A stretch of DNA of 64,000 nt. Origin: Hanleya hanleyi (lineage: Eukaryota > Mollusca > Polyplacophora > Lepidopleurida > Hanleyidae). The stretch is taken from assembly GCA_036873755.1 (NCBI GenBank), contig JAVTVY010051590.1, forward strand, positions 124,001 to 188,000, written 5' to 3'. Below are positions 9,590 through 20,661 of this stretch, in pieces. The notes under the pieces were generated by a model. That model saw nothing but the letters and a program-made list of their open reading frames with translations, was not told where the DNA came from and did not search any database. A program made the position numbers and the translations under genes. Within the stretch, counting starts at the first letter, position 1; the number at the start of each line of letters is the position of its first letter.

Positions 9590-10480
9590 GTGAAAACATG
9601 CACCCAACCATGGCTTGATCGGCCTGGAGGAGCGCTTCACATGGATACCCTCCCCGACCCAGTACGCCCATTATGGGGCCACCTCGACCCCAAAACGTCC
9701 ATTCCAATACCCTTTCCCCACCATTCCCTGCCTGCGCACCATTGCGCTACTCCAGTCCAATTGGACGCTACCTAATGAGAGCTTCAAACTGATGCCCTCC
9801 CCGACCCATTCGCACCACTAAGGGTCAACCTCGACCCCAAAACGTCCATTCCAGTGCACTTTTCCCACATTTCCCTGTCTGTGCATGCGCAGAATGTTGA
9901 AAACGGACGACACATTAGTCCAGTCGGATGGCCCCTCACGAGAGCTTCACTTTGGTATCACCCACAGCCCATTCGGACCACTATTGGTCCATCTCGACCC
10001 GAAAACGTGCATTCAAATACTCTTTTTCTACTGCGCATGCGCAGATAGACGATATTTCCACCCAACACCCATCTAGTTGGATGCTCCCCCACGAATGCTT
10101 CAATCTGATACCTCACACAACCCAATACGCCCCCCCTCGATCTGCCTGCCTACTGCGCATGCGTCATCAGCACTTTTCAAAAAAATTCAACGCATGGCCT
10201 CGAGACCTCTCCCATCGTGTTCTACAGCTCGAGATGAAGAAAACAACGGGTCACACCCTATACCGCAAATGTCCATGTGTGGGTTCTCCCTTTGGGATTA
10301 ACATTGTCCACTGCGCCAGAATGGACATAACATGTCCACTCCATACCTGCCTGAACTTTTCAGCGAAACTCAACTCCTGGCCTCGAGACCCCTCTCATCG
10401 TGTTCTACATCGCGAGACACAGAAAAGAAGGTGCCACAACCCATAGTAAACTCCACAAGAAAAAAAAATGACCACCCCTA
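9590..10480. repeat. Polinton terminal tandem array, roughly 140-150-bp units
   Basis: Each unit carries the sequence CGACCCCAAAACGTCCATTC followed by a run to CTGCGCATGCGCAG and a line like GAGAGCTTCA...GACC. The same units form the arms at 31780-32640, 34420-35160, 52440-54890, 57440-57745, 59030-59480 and 63690-64000. They translate to repeat-derived ORFs only. Confidence 0.8.
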
Positions 10481-10489
10481 TCCCCTACA

Positions 10490-10736
10490 TGCATTCCCCG
10501 GAGATTAACATTGGAAGTCACTGGGGTCTTATGTAGGGGCAGATAACTCTTACTGGATCGTCATGTGACAGGAAGTGACCTTTGACCCGGATGTGACGTC
10601 ACAGGAAGTGACCCGGATGTGACCTTTGACCCGGATGTCACGTGACCGGCAGTGCCGTCAGCCGTGACGTCACCTCCGCACGACCCTCATTTTGGACCCT
10701 CATTTTTAATACTGAATTTGCACTCTTCCTACTACT
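10490..10736. mobile_element. Right terminus of Polinton A
   Basis: Homologous to 35215-35420 and (inverted) 57212-57430. It carries TGACCTTTGACCC (10576, 10620), TGACGTCA (10594, 10665) and GGAAGTGAC words, then ends CTTCCTACTACT at 10736, a decayed form of the TTTCTATACTACT tip seen in other copies here. The partner terminus is left of the window. Confidence 0.6.
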
Positions 10737-11021
10737 ATCCCTACCAGTGGCCTGTGAATACAATTGCTCACGTATTGAGGGTTATCAGAGAATAAACGAC
10801 GAATGAAGGTTCTTACAATCCAGCCTGTGTTTGTTCTCAAATTTGAAAATGCCAATGTATGGCACAATTACCAATCTCTGACAATTTCTAATTATGATGC
10901 GAAGTTCACCATCAACTATTTAAAGGCAGTCGAATGTTCCATACTGCTGTTTACTCTGATCCTTATAGCCGAGGTTGTACAATCCATAAAGCCCAAGCAG
11001 CAACTTTGCAAGAATATGAGT

Positions 11022-11395
11022 GAGTGATTGAGTGAGTGAGTGAGTGAATAGGGTTTAACGTCGCTTTCAACATTTTTTCAGCTATATCAAGACGAGGACG
11101 GGAAGGGACGGGGAGAGGCGGGGGTACCTACTTGTAACAGAGCAGATCTAATGCTGCCATTTTATGGTGCAGTCCCACTGAAATATCATGCCGTAGGCAG
11201 ACATGACACCCCACTCAGTTACATTATACTGACGTCGAACGAACCAGTCCTTGTTCTATCCTCTGAATGCTGAGCGTAAGCGAGGAAGCAACAAGTTCCA
11301 TTTTTCAAGTCTTTGGTATGACCCGGCCTGGGATTGAACCCAGTACCTACCGCTTACGAGGCCGATGCTCTAACCATTAGGCTACACGGAAAAGT
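11022..11395 (-). mobile_element. tRNA-derived SINE, molluscan style
   Basis: On the minus strand the head reads CCGTGTAGCCTAATGGTTAG (A box) with GGGTTCAATCCC (B box). The other end, on the plus strand, is GTGAGTGAGTGAATAGGG then TTTAACGTCGC. This layout (tRNA head, gtgag...taacgtcgc tail) is typical of gastropod and other molluscan SINEs. A related tail lies at 14248-14310. Confidence 0.65.
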
Positions 11396-11399
11396 ACAT

Positions 11400-12205
11400 G
11401 CCGTTTACATGAGAAAAAGTCGTGCAGCTGTTCCGTTTGTGAAGCGAAATAATCTCTATACAGTTCTGGTGTGTTTCGAACCGAAAAATTATGCAAAGTA
11501 TATTATACTCTAAACGCTGACCGTCAAACTTTTAGGTTTTTCATATACCTTTTAGCACAGATTATCTAATACAAGAGGGTGACTCCGAAAGTATTAGCGA
11601 AAAGCATTTTGTAGATCAATATTTCGACATATATTTATGTCTGTGGTATCAAAGCATGGAACGGTACTTTTTCGATCAACTTCCTGTTAATTCCTTCCAT
11701 TCCTGAGTTCATATGAGCACCGTTTTGGTTAATTTCGGTTTTGGTTGAATTCAATAGTAAAAGAACATGAATCACGGTATAGTACAATTGTGTATGTCTA
11801 ACTGGTCGATTATCGTTGAATTGTTCTGTAAATCTTATATATACCCATGTAACCTGTTACAAAGTAAACGAAAACAGACAGACGAAAGTCCAAATTCAAA
11901 TGTTCCTCGATGAACTGTACGAAACAACATTTTATGTAGAATTGAGGAACTTAATTTTAGCTTCACAGGTGTGGTGGTGTTTTTCCTATACACGTAAAAA
12001 CACTAAACTCCTTTTTGTTTATTGAGCTTTCAATGTGGTCAAGCTTACACATCATTCAGCCATGTCACCAGTGTAATATATTTTGCAAACCGTATAAGTG
12101 CTGATACCGTGTGCGTGGTTGATATCTCGTTCTCCCGTAGAAAGGCTGGAGACAAGCATTCGTTTTTTATCTGTCACGGTGATATTTCATGTAATGGACC
12201 TTTTT
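11400..12205. other. Gene-free AT-rich stretch
   Basis: Nothing recognised on either strand. Confidence 0.4.
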
Positions 12206-12209
12206 TGCA

Positions 12210-12350
12210 GAAAACTAGCCTATAATATGCTATGATTATTTTTGTGATTTGCTGCTAATGCTGTTATGCGAATTCTAAAGATCTCAGATTATGGACACGG
12301 AAATTCTGTAATGGACGACGGCTGGGTGAATATTGAATGACGGACTACAT
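12210..12350 (+). mobile_element. Decayed retroelement 3' tail
   Basis: Shares TGCTAATGCTGTTATG, GATTATGGACACGG and TAATGGACGACGGCTG with the end of the tail at 1940-2237. Only the last 140 bp remain. Confidence 0.55.
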
Positions 12351-12654
12351 ACACTTCTATTGTTGGGTTGCGTGACCATTACCAGCCGTCCAAATGAAAA
12401 TAGCGTGTAACGGGAGATTTTACTATTAAATGAAGGCTTTGGGAGACCAGGGATAGGGTATAAGCCCCAGAGGAGACACAGCTGATCATTCTTCATCGCC
12501 AGACTGGAGACTAAGTAAGCTGTCCGATTTGCTCTGCTGCAATTTTGAAATTCATGTGTTCAATTCAATTGAAATAAGATGTCCGTATGTCCAACCTCGG
12601 TCCGCCTATACGTTTAGCTCTTTCTTATCAGGCAACTGTGACAGAAGATTGAAA

Positions 12655-12835
12655 GGGGCCTACTAGTGAGGTGGCTTAGGGCCATATTTTTGGGAGATCG
12701 TGACACGCTGGACCAAAGCACCAAATTTGGCACACTCATCACTTGAGGCATATAGAACAATATCAGAAGGGGTGCCCTTTGCTCTAGGCTGTGTGATGCC
12801 CTCTGGCCCCCAAAAGGGCATCTGAGGGGCAATAT
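12655..12835 (-). repeat. Dispersed repeat, inverted partner of 15165-15325
   Basis: Shares GATCGTGACACGCTGG, CACCAAATTTGGCAC and the end GCCCCCAAAAGGGCAT with 15165-15325 in reverse orientation, 2.4 kb away. Confidence 0.7.
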
Positions 12836-12839
12836 TGTT

Positions 12840-13630
12840 ATTTAAAGAATAGTTAGCATAGAAACTGCTTCGTTATTTTCATTATCCTTCAGGCTGGGAA
12901 GATGAAACTTGCCACACTGTATCACTGGTTCATGTGCTACCGGGAAATGTCACAAAATCCAAGATGGCGGCCATGATGACATCACAGTGACATCATATTC
13001 CCAAAATAAGTCATTTTGCGGACGATTTTTCCCATTTTTTATTTGTGGAATTTTCTTCGCTGAAACTGCCTGGTAAATTAGTAAATAATCATCTTATTTG
13101 AGATAAAATACTTTTGAGCACTTTTACGAAGAACAACACATTAATTTCGAAGGAATACGATGAAAACAGAACTTTCTGGTACACCCTAATCTTATCCATT
13201 ATGAATTTACTCATGAAGCTGTGCTCCGAGTTTTATGCTACAGGCTCAAAAATAACATCAGTATCATAATCTATAACTGCTCTAAGTTACAGCCCTCGAC
13301 GTTTCTTCATTTTGAAGTATCAGGGAAAAGTTTTTTGAGAAGGGAGAGCCGGGTGGCTGAAACCACCTATACCAATTAGGTTTACATAATCGCCTGTGTA
13401 AAAGGAAACAATCGCCCCTTATCCATGTAAAAATTGACAATTCAGCTTTTCATATCGTAAAATGAAAAAAAAAAGATGGAAATGTCAAAGACTGGACAGT
13501 TTTTTAAGGTATTCTAGCATTTACCAGATTCACCCCATGTTGAGGCGTTTACTTCATCAGACGTCCTTGATGCTCATCCATTTATCTGATGAGTTATTTG
13601 TTTGAGTTGATCTGTCATCACAGTTCACGA
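12840..13630. other. Gene-free stretch
   Basis: AT-rich sequence with an AAGATGGCGGCC word and no coding signature. Confidence 0.35.
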
Positions 13631-13634
13631 GCTA

Positions 13635-13735
13635 GCGTATCTAATTCCGCTTAAGGCTTTGCTAGGGGCCGTGGGGATACTTCATAGTCTCCATATTAAC
13701 AGCTGCAATCAAAGCGCGGCTGAGATACTAAGGCT
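13635..13735 (+). mobile_element. Fragment of retroelement 3' tail
   Basis: TCTAATTCCGCTTAAGG, GCTAGGGGCCGT and CAATCAAAGCGCGGCTGAGATAC match the start of the tail at 1855-1955. Confidence 0.6.
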
Positions 13736-13739
13736 ACGA

Positions 13740-14240
13740 CTGAGAATCCACCGTATTCTCGGGTCTGCAGGTGAGGTGCCAAGGGAAGCTTTCCTGTTAA
13801 GTCATATGGTTGCTTTTTAGTCGCCAGACGTCAATTTTCCCCACTTCTTGCATATCGCTCCAATTTCAATCTTTCTACTTTTAAGTTCGAGAGAAGAATA
13901 GCTGAATTAACAAGTGTTACACGGGCCGGGGAATTGTGTTTAGTTCTATACGTCTCTGTTTGTATATTTGTGACCGCCGAAAAAAGCCAAAATTATTGCA
14001 TGAAATGGTACGAATCTTCATCTGAAGAGTGTTGGAGTCAGTGAGGGTGAAACTGAAAAGAACAATCCCAAAAAGGGCATCTTACGCCTGTTGGAGGCCG
14101 GGATTTTTTATTGGAAGGCCATCAAATTACGTCAGGATAGCTAACAAAGCTGTATGGCCAGAAAATTAAAGAGAGTCTAAACCAAGAAGGAATCAAAAGA
14201 ACATTTTTACGCCCAATGGAGACCGAGAACATGCAACATA
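13740..14240. other. Gene-free stretch
   Basis: Nothing recognised. Confidence 0.35.
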
Positions 14241-14247
14241 CAAGTAA

Positions 14248-14310
14248 GGGTGAGAGTGAATAGAATTTAGCGTGGCTTTCAACAATATCTCAGCTATATC
14301 GCGACGAACC
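14248..14310 (+). mobile_element. SINE tail fragment
   Basis: GTGAGAGTGAATAG then TTTAGCGTGGCTTTCAAC resembles the GTGAGTGAATAGGGTTTAACG end of the SINE at 11022. Confidence 0.4.
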
Positions 14311-14497
14311 AACTAAGCACCACCCAGCCAAGTTATGTTCCTGTTACTTCAAAGAAGAAATCTTTGAAGCAGCATGGAACCAGACACCCTCCATCCACCC
14401 TATAAAACATCGAGGACAGCACACAAGACACAGACAGGACGCTTACATGGTGCAATAAAGACAAATGCTATTACAGTGCTAGACATCACATTATCAA

Positions 14498-14540
14498 GTT
14501 CCTGTTGCTTCTCAGCAAAATGCTTTGAAGCAACAGGAAC
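14498..14540. repeat. Short hairpin
   Basis: GTTCCTGTTGCTT at 14498 pairs with AAGCAACAGGAAC at 14528. Confidence 0.6.
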
Positions 14541-14544
14541 CTGT

Positions 14545-15160
14545 ACCCACCCAATCACCCGCGCAACATACAAGTAACATGTTGTAGCACTTGTCTATAT
14601 ATTATCATTGAATGGACACAGCTTTGGTGGAATGTTCATGGAACTTTGTCAAGATAGCTGTGGGAATACCAAGTGTGAAAATAGAGGCCCGCAATATTGG
14701 GGGTTTTTTCGGTCAAACATTTTCAGGATAAATATAGGGATATCAGAGAGTGAATAGACACAGAAAAAGGATCGGAAAGTGCATATAACGCCCATTGAGG
14801 GACAGTAACATGAAATTAACATTAAAATAACACGTTGACTTCTATCCGTCGCTATTGACATGACCGAGGGTGCTTAGGACGATTTCAGGTTTAGAGGCAG
14901 ATTGGGGGAGGGGTCCGAAACTACACCTTATTCCCACTGGGTGACAATACCATTATATTTACACATTTACATGTGCATGGTTCAGGACCCGTGCACTACT
15001 CCAATTATATGCCGGTTCTGCAGGCACACCCACTAGTAAAATGATACTGCATAGGGGGGATCCTGTGTTCAATTGTTATTGTTGGATTCACCTTCATATC
15101 CTCAAGGATAACAAAATCATGAAGCTATTGGGAAGCCAACTATTTTTTCAATGATAATAT
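14545..15160. other. Gene-free stretch
   Basis: Nothing recognised. Confidence 0.35.
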
Positions 15161-15164
15161 TTTC

Positions 15165-15325
15165 CCTTAGATGCCCTTTTGGGGGCCAGAGGGCGTCACA
15201 CGGCCCAGAGCAATGGGCACACCTTCTGATATTGTTCTGTATGCCTCAAGTGATGGATGTGCCAAATTTGGTGCTTTGGACCAGCGTGTCACGATCTTTT
15301 TGCTAAGCCACCTCACTATACTGCA
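15165..15325 (+). repeat. Dispersed repeat, inverted partner of 12655-12835
   Basis: Begins ATGCCCTTTTGGGGGCC, itself close to palindromic, and mirrors 12655-12835. Confidence 0.7.
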
Positions 15326-15329
15326 GGAA

Positions 15330-16120
15330 ATACTTGGACAATACGTCGACAAGAAAGAGCATTTAAATTGGTTCAGTTGACTTTCTGTTATCGTACGTCA
15401 CCTCTGTAATTCAGTCTCCCCATATATACATCAATGTCCGTGAATGCTACCTTCATCCACATCTTTGATATCCCGTTTTGGTGGTTGTTTGCAAGCGGTT
15501 AAAAAATAACATACATAAATCAGCTGATCGTATAAGTTTGCTATTGTGAGATTTGGGAAATTCAGTGCTACTACTCAAGGTTGCAAGCTCCCTAGCAATA
15601 GGATTTTGGGTACCTTCTCAGTTTTTTACTCACCAGTAATAAATAACTCACCAGTTTTGCTGTGGATTTTCTGAAAGCTGTTCGTGTATGAAATTAAGAA
15701 GTTGTGATCATTTTGTTCTTCAAAAGAATTATTAGAATATAAATGCAGCGGTTTTGTGAAGAAAGGTAGTCATATTTTCTAGCTAATGACTTCTAAGGTA
15801 ATTTTCATCTTTCAGATAAATATACTGTACTTATTAAACCCCAAATAGTTCCTCGTTCTCTTTAATTTTATTCTGGAATTGATTCTGGAAGTTCGTGAAT
15901 TAAAATTAATGCTATCAATCCGAACCGTTCGACCAAAAGCATCGATAACTTTGGAACGAAGGGAAAAGTAAACAAAATTAGAGGAATGCTTATTTGATTC
16001 CACTTGCCAGAGTACCATGCCAAAGGCGAGAGGGCAAGAAAGAGAAATATCGGAGTCTTTAGTGCATTTACCATCCCTCTCAAAGACTGAATAATGACAC
16101 AGCTCCTATAGCCGATATTT
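15330..16120. other. Gene-free AT-rich stretch
   Basis: Nothing recognised. Confidence 0.35.
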
Positions 16121-16122
16121 TA

Positions 16123-16366
16123 TGTACACTAATGCCATGTAGTGATAAAGTAAGTGATACTTATATCCAATTATTTGTAGGATGACACTTTCTTGGTAAA
16201 GCACAACTATTTGTGCTGGCGATTTGGTACCAAACTTTTGAGGGCACGGGTTCGATTCTCGCACGGGACTGGCTCATCCAGCACAACTATTTGTGCTTTA
16301 CGAAGAAATGTCATCCTAAAATAATTGAATATAAATGTTACCTACTTTCTAAATGGCATTAGTGCA
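16123..16366. mobile_element. Foldback element with a tRNA-like centre
   Basis: Imperfect arms of about 85-90 bp (16123-16219 and 16278-16366) share CACTAATGCCAT, TAGGATGACA and CCAGCACAACTATTTGTGCT. The 58-bp centre holds GGTTCGATTC at 16249, a match to a pol III B box. A relative lies at 42486-42700. Confidence 0.7.
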
Positions 16367-16919
16367 TAAACAAGAAAATTATTAAGATAACCTGCAAATT
16401 CGGATTAAATTTTGAACGGAGAAAACAAGCACAAACACGACGACTGCATGAGAAGTGGTTTTATTCAATATGTGACCAGGTATAGATTCTTTAAACAGAG
16501 GTAAATTAAATTTTCAGTATTATTTGTTAAAACACTTGAGGAAAGTTAATTACTTGATCTTTTGATCACCGTGTGTGAGTCATGTGTAGTGGTCACCGCA
16601 TAGAATAGCTACAGGCCTAAGATCGTTCTCTCTAAACGTCTTGTCTGACAACCGAAAAGAATCAACACTTTCAACTGTCAACAAAAGGAAACAATTACAA
16701 CGAAAATGGTGCCAATGTAAAACATTTTTGATGGAACTAGACAATTTACCAAACCCATTTACTGAATCTTAGAATGGAATACACTCAAAGCGTTAAGAAG
16801 TACCATGTTAATCTATATGGCGTTCTATTTTATACACCCGTGTGTAATTTTTAATACCGTATATAGTATAATATATAAATCCGATCGAGCGCTTCACTTT
16901 GAGAACCTTTATACTAAGA

Positions 16920-17400
16920 TAGTGTAATCCCAAAATAACGAAAATACGATCACTTTCTAAATGACAAAAAAATATCTTCTTATGTATTCAGCTATGGGAG
17001 CTGTATGGGAGCTTTCTGCTACCTGCTATTTTTGTGGGAGGCCCGTTGACCGAGTGTTTAGATCGCCGACATAACACGCTTATAACTAAAGTGTTGAAAC
17101 TTACTCGTAAAGTGTTGAAATAACCCTTTAAGTGTGTCCAGAGGAACAACACTTAAACAGCAGTCCATGTGGACACACTTAAAGGGTTATTTAAACACTT
17201 TACGAGTAAGTTTCAACACTTTAGTTTTAAGCGTGTAGTACTGGCGGTTGGCTGCCTCACTCTGTTGGTCGCTGGTTCGAATCCCGCATGGTACTCGACT
17301 AATTTTCAGCACTAGAATCTGTGCTAAACAGAAGAGTGTAATCCTAAAATAACGAAAATACAGTGATGTACGATAACTTTCTAAATGACAAAAATATATA
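16920..17400. mobile_element. Direct-repeat-flanked unit with hairpin and tRNA-like sequence
   Basis: AGTGTAATCC-AAAATAACGAAAATAC plus CTTTCTAAATGACAAAAA occurs at 16920-16975 and again at 17335-17392. Between them lie a tRNA-like half (GTTGACCGAGTGTTTAGATCG), a long hairpin (17074-17236) and a second half with GGTTCGAATCCC at about 17271. Confidence 0.5.
17074..17236. repeat. Hairpin with 66-bp arms
   Basis: Starts ACACGCTTATAACTAAAGTG and ends CACTTTAGTTTTAAGCGTGT, almost perfectly complementary through CCCTTTAAGTGTGTCC. The loop is 31 bp. Confidence 0.85.
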
Positions 17401-17409
17401 TATCTTCCA

Positions 17410-19600
17410 AATATATAAATATCTCAAAACCAATATGATTATTTCCAGAATTCGGTTGTAAACCTACCAAAATCGGAAATATTTTTAAACATTGTTATTC
17501 CAGCAACATCGTCAACATACTGTTCATGGTTTATTATAATGAATTTTGGTTTATTATATTTCTATCATAATGAAGATGAAATTAAATTTAAAAATTATTA
17601 ACTAAGACGAATTTGCAAAACTACATAATTACAATAACGAAGATAATCGACACATAATTTGCGATATACCTAAATGTAGTACTATTTACTCCAATGAGTT
17701 GGAATTTTGTCCTGTATTTTTTTATTTGTTTGGTTTTTTTCAACAACGTTGAAAATTAACAGACCCTTCGCTTCCGACTCTTGAGAGAGATTCCCGTTTT
17801 GCAGAAGAAAATATTCTTGAAAAGCAAAATAGAGCGAGTATCCGAGAATTAGTTTGGTGGACTTGTCTCATGGTGATATGATCACAGTTTGGACCAAATT
17901 TATATCATTTATTTCCAGATTTAATAAGTCGTATATTTTGAGACCGATCTGACAGAAATTACTGGAACTATGAATTCTACTTTAGATTCCTATTTATCGG
18001 TGTCGGTTAAAGTTTACTGTATGTATAAACGAGTAGCCGATTGTTTTTTTATTGAAATATAAGTTCTTCTTCTGCTAATGTCGTGAATTAAATTCGGTAT
18101 ATCTACGGAGACAGTGACTTGAAATGGTGCCGCTTGTTTTCGGAGTTCAGACCTATTCGCTCGAGGCGTACAAACGTAGGAGCCAACGGAGAGACAGCAG
18201 ATGAGATAGTGCTCTCTGATACAATAACACGCACCAGTAACAAACATTTGTTTAGTTAGGGATTTGTTCGATAGGGCCTCCGGCAAACATAGAATCTTCA
18301 ACACCCCTTGATAATGAGTAAATCATGGCTTTAGACAAGGTACAAATAGCCGACTTCTGAAGTCCCTTTTAAGGACGTTTCACTACTATTCTAGAGGAGA
18401 CCTCCCAACTCAAGACGGCATGATATACTTCCTATACTTGATATACTTTCTCCCTATTGCCTATATGGCTGAACGACGGGCGGCCGAATGAACTGAGTCA
18501 ATATTTGAACTTGAGGATTGACAAACTGCTTTGTCATATGGATTTTTAATATGTTGTCAAATTTGCTTAACCAGGCAATAGAACTAACTTTTGAGATTGT
18601 AGGAGCCCTCTGAGCAAATAGAAACAGAGGTCTTCGCTGGTTTAAAGGGAACAGAAGTTATTATGCATTCGGAATAAATTTTCATCGTTTAACCGGATAA
18701 ATGATAAAAGCTGTGTCGGTCCATCTCGTTTGGGGTTCATTGGTTTACTAACAAACCCTATACCGTCTCGCATGGTGTTCCTCAGACGACAATCGTAAAG
18801 CAAACTGAATATACAATGGGCTGCCCTATGTCAAATAAACTTTTCACTTCAATTGAAACGTTTAGAGAGGCTCAAAGGAATTGCAAAAATATCATCTGTA
18901 GCTCAAATGACTTTTAAACACCAGCATTTCTTCGTTAGACGTCCGTACCTGGAACATACAGGGCTCCAGGATTAGTTAAAAATCTTCTCTTTTCTTCCGA
19001 CATGTAATGTCTGTTGGTCAATGGAGACCCCAAAGCGCTCACCATAAAAGGAAAGGAAAGTACATGCCTCCGTCTGAATATTAGTACCATAACATTTTGA
19101 CAACGAACAAGCGCTATGCTTGGAAGAGTTTTTCCATACCGATCTCCACTGATAGGGGCAGTAATTTCCCACTCCCTCGTTTAATCACGGTTATTGTATG
19201 GCAATATATATAATGCGCATCAGAGGCTTATATTTGTTGGCAGTTTTTCAAGCTTGAAATTGTCTTTCAAATTACGAGAAAAGGTCAGAAGTTTGAAAAA
19301 CAGTAAAAACTGCAAACAATCACATGGCTCTGATGTGCATTTCTGATTTACAAAGACTTTTCAAAGAGTATACTGGTTTATCACTACAAGTGAAAAAAAT
19401 ATATGTATATTTGAAATATTCAAGATCTTTGTAGATATGTCATTTCACACTAATTGAAATTTCAAATGTTTTAATTAAACTGAAAATCAGTACCTCAAAT
19501 TTTGTAAATTTTTCAACTCAAATTTTGAAATAAATTGAATGAAGAAAATTTATCAAATTTGCAAGCCATAATTTCCAGAACAAGGACAGGCCTGAACAAA
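17410..19600. other. Gene-free AT-rich region
   Basis: Short open frames only (for example 18014-18304 minus) with no recognisable motif. No repeat family recognised. Confidence 0.35.
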
Positions 19601-19609
19601 TTTGAGACA

Positions 19610-19875
19610 CTATTTGGTATATATCATGTATAGAATAAGTACACTCAGGTGTCAGGGCTGGATACTTCAAAACAAGTACGCTTAGGTGTCGGGGCTGGAT
19701 ACTTTCATGTATAGAACAAGTACGCTCAACTAGATGTCAGGGCAGGATACTTTCATGTATAGAACAAGTACGTTCAGGTGACAGGCCTGGATAGTTTAGA
19801 ACAAGTACGCTCTGGTGTCAGGGCTGATACTTTCATGCATAGAACATATATGTGCAGGTGTCTGGGCTGGATATA
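19610..19875 (+). repeat. Minisatellite, about 45-60-bp units
   Basis: Five to six units of ACAAGTACGCTCAGGTGTC, GGGCTGGATACTTTC and ATGTATAGA with indels. Confidence 0.8.
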
Positions 19876-20142
19876 GTTTCATCTTATCATTTAAAGCGAC
19901 GTAGAAATACAATATATACGCCATTCGAAAGGTATTATCGACATGCACGATAAACCATATAAAATAAGAGCAGAACCTGGTGACATACATGTATTCAGAG
20001 GCTATATTTTGTACATCAATAACAAGCATCAAAACTTACATTCAACAGATTGCCGTCGTCCAAAATGGTTGTCTCATAACTCGGTACCAACGTGAGTGGT
20101 ATAGTCTAAGCATTTAAAGTCAACTTGACCTCAAAAATTGCA

Positions 20143-20345
20143 TATTGTGGAGGTCACGAGAAGGTCACAGATGTCAAGTTCACGATAGTTCCGGCACATC
20201 CGGGGTTTCCCACTGGGTTTTCCCCGGCCCGACGGCCGCATGCATGCGCGGGTTATCCGGCCGCACGCATTTCTCCGCGGTGATGCGGCCTGTCGGTGAT
20301 GCGGTCGTGGGGAGAAGCTTCCGCGGACAGAAAAAGTAGTCCCGA
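20143..20345 (+). mobile_element. Left terminal inverted repeat region of Polinton B
   Basis: CTCCGCGGTGATGCGG, GTGATGCGGTC and CCGCGGACAGAAAAAGTAGTCCC (two parts) match the reverse complement of 26585-26670. AGTTCCGGCA is also shared further out. The same words occur at 58944-59005. Exact tips not found. Confidence 0.6.
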
Positions 20346-20390
20346 CACTTCAAATACGCGGGTGGTCGCCCGTCGGGGTTTCCCAGAGTG

Positions 20391-20580
20391 AGTGAGTGAG
20401 TGAGTGAGTGAGTGAGTGAGTGAGTGAGTGAGTGAGTGAGTGAGTGAGTGAGTGAGTAGGTGAGTCAGTGAGTGAGTGCCCACGTCTTAGCGCATGGACG
20501 CACTAACGATGGTGAGTGAGTGAGTGAGTGAGTGAGTGAGTGAGTGAGGAGTAAGGAGTGAGTGAGTGAGTGAGTGAGTG
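20391..20580 (+). repeat. GTGA/GAGT microsatellite
   Basis: Two blocks of GTGAGTGA separated by CCCACGTCTTAGCGCATGG. The intervening words recur at 53740-53770 in the complete Polinton. Confidence 0.9.
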
Positions 20581-20592
20581 TGTGCGTGATCA

Positions 20593-20600
20593 TATAAGGT
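20593..20600 (+). promoter_or_regulatory. TATA-like element before ATPase B
   Basis: CATATAAGG about 65 bp before an ATG at 20662 that opens MSVLSEDTLSSRQYAQ in another frame. Confidence 0.35.
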
Positions 20601-20661
20601 CGTTTGTACACCATTAGCCTCAGTCTGTATCCACCCTCTGACCGGGTACCATATCGAGAAC

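Noticed and set aside
11310..11395. tRNA gene
   Set aside because: The sequence has A and B boxes but poor stems and is attached to a SINE body.
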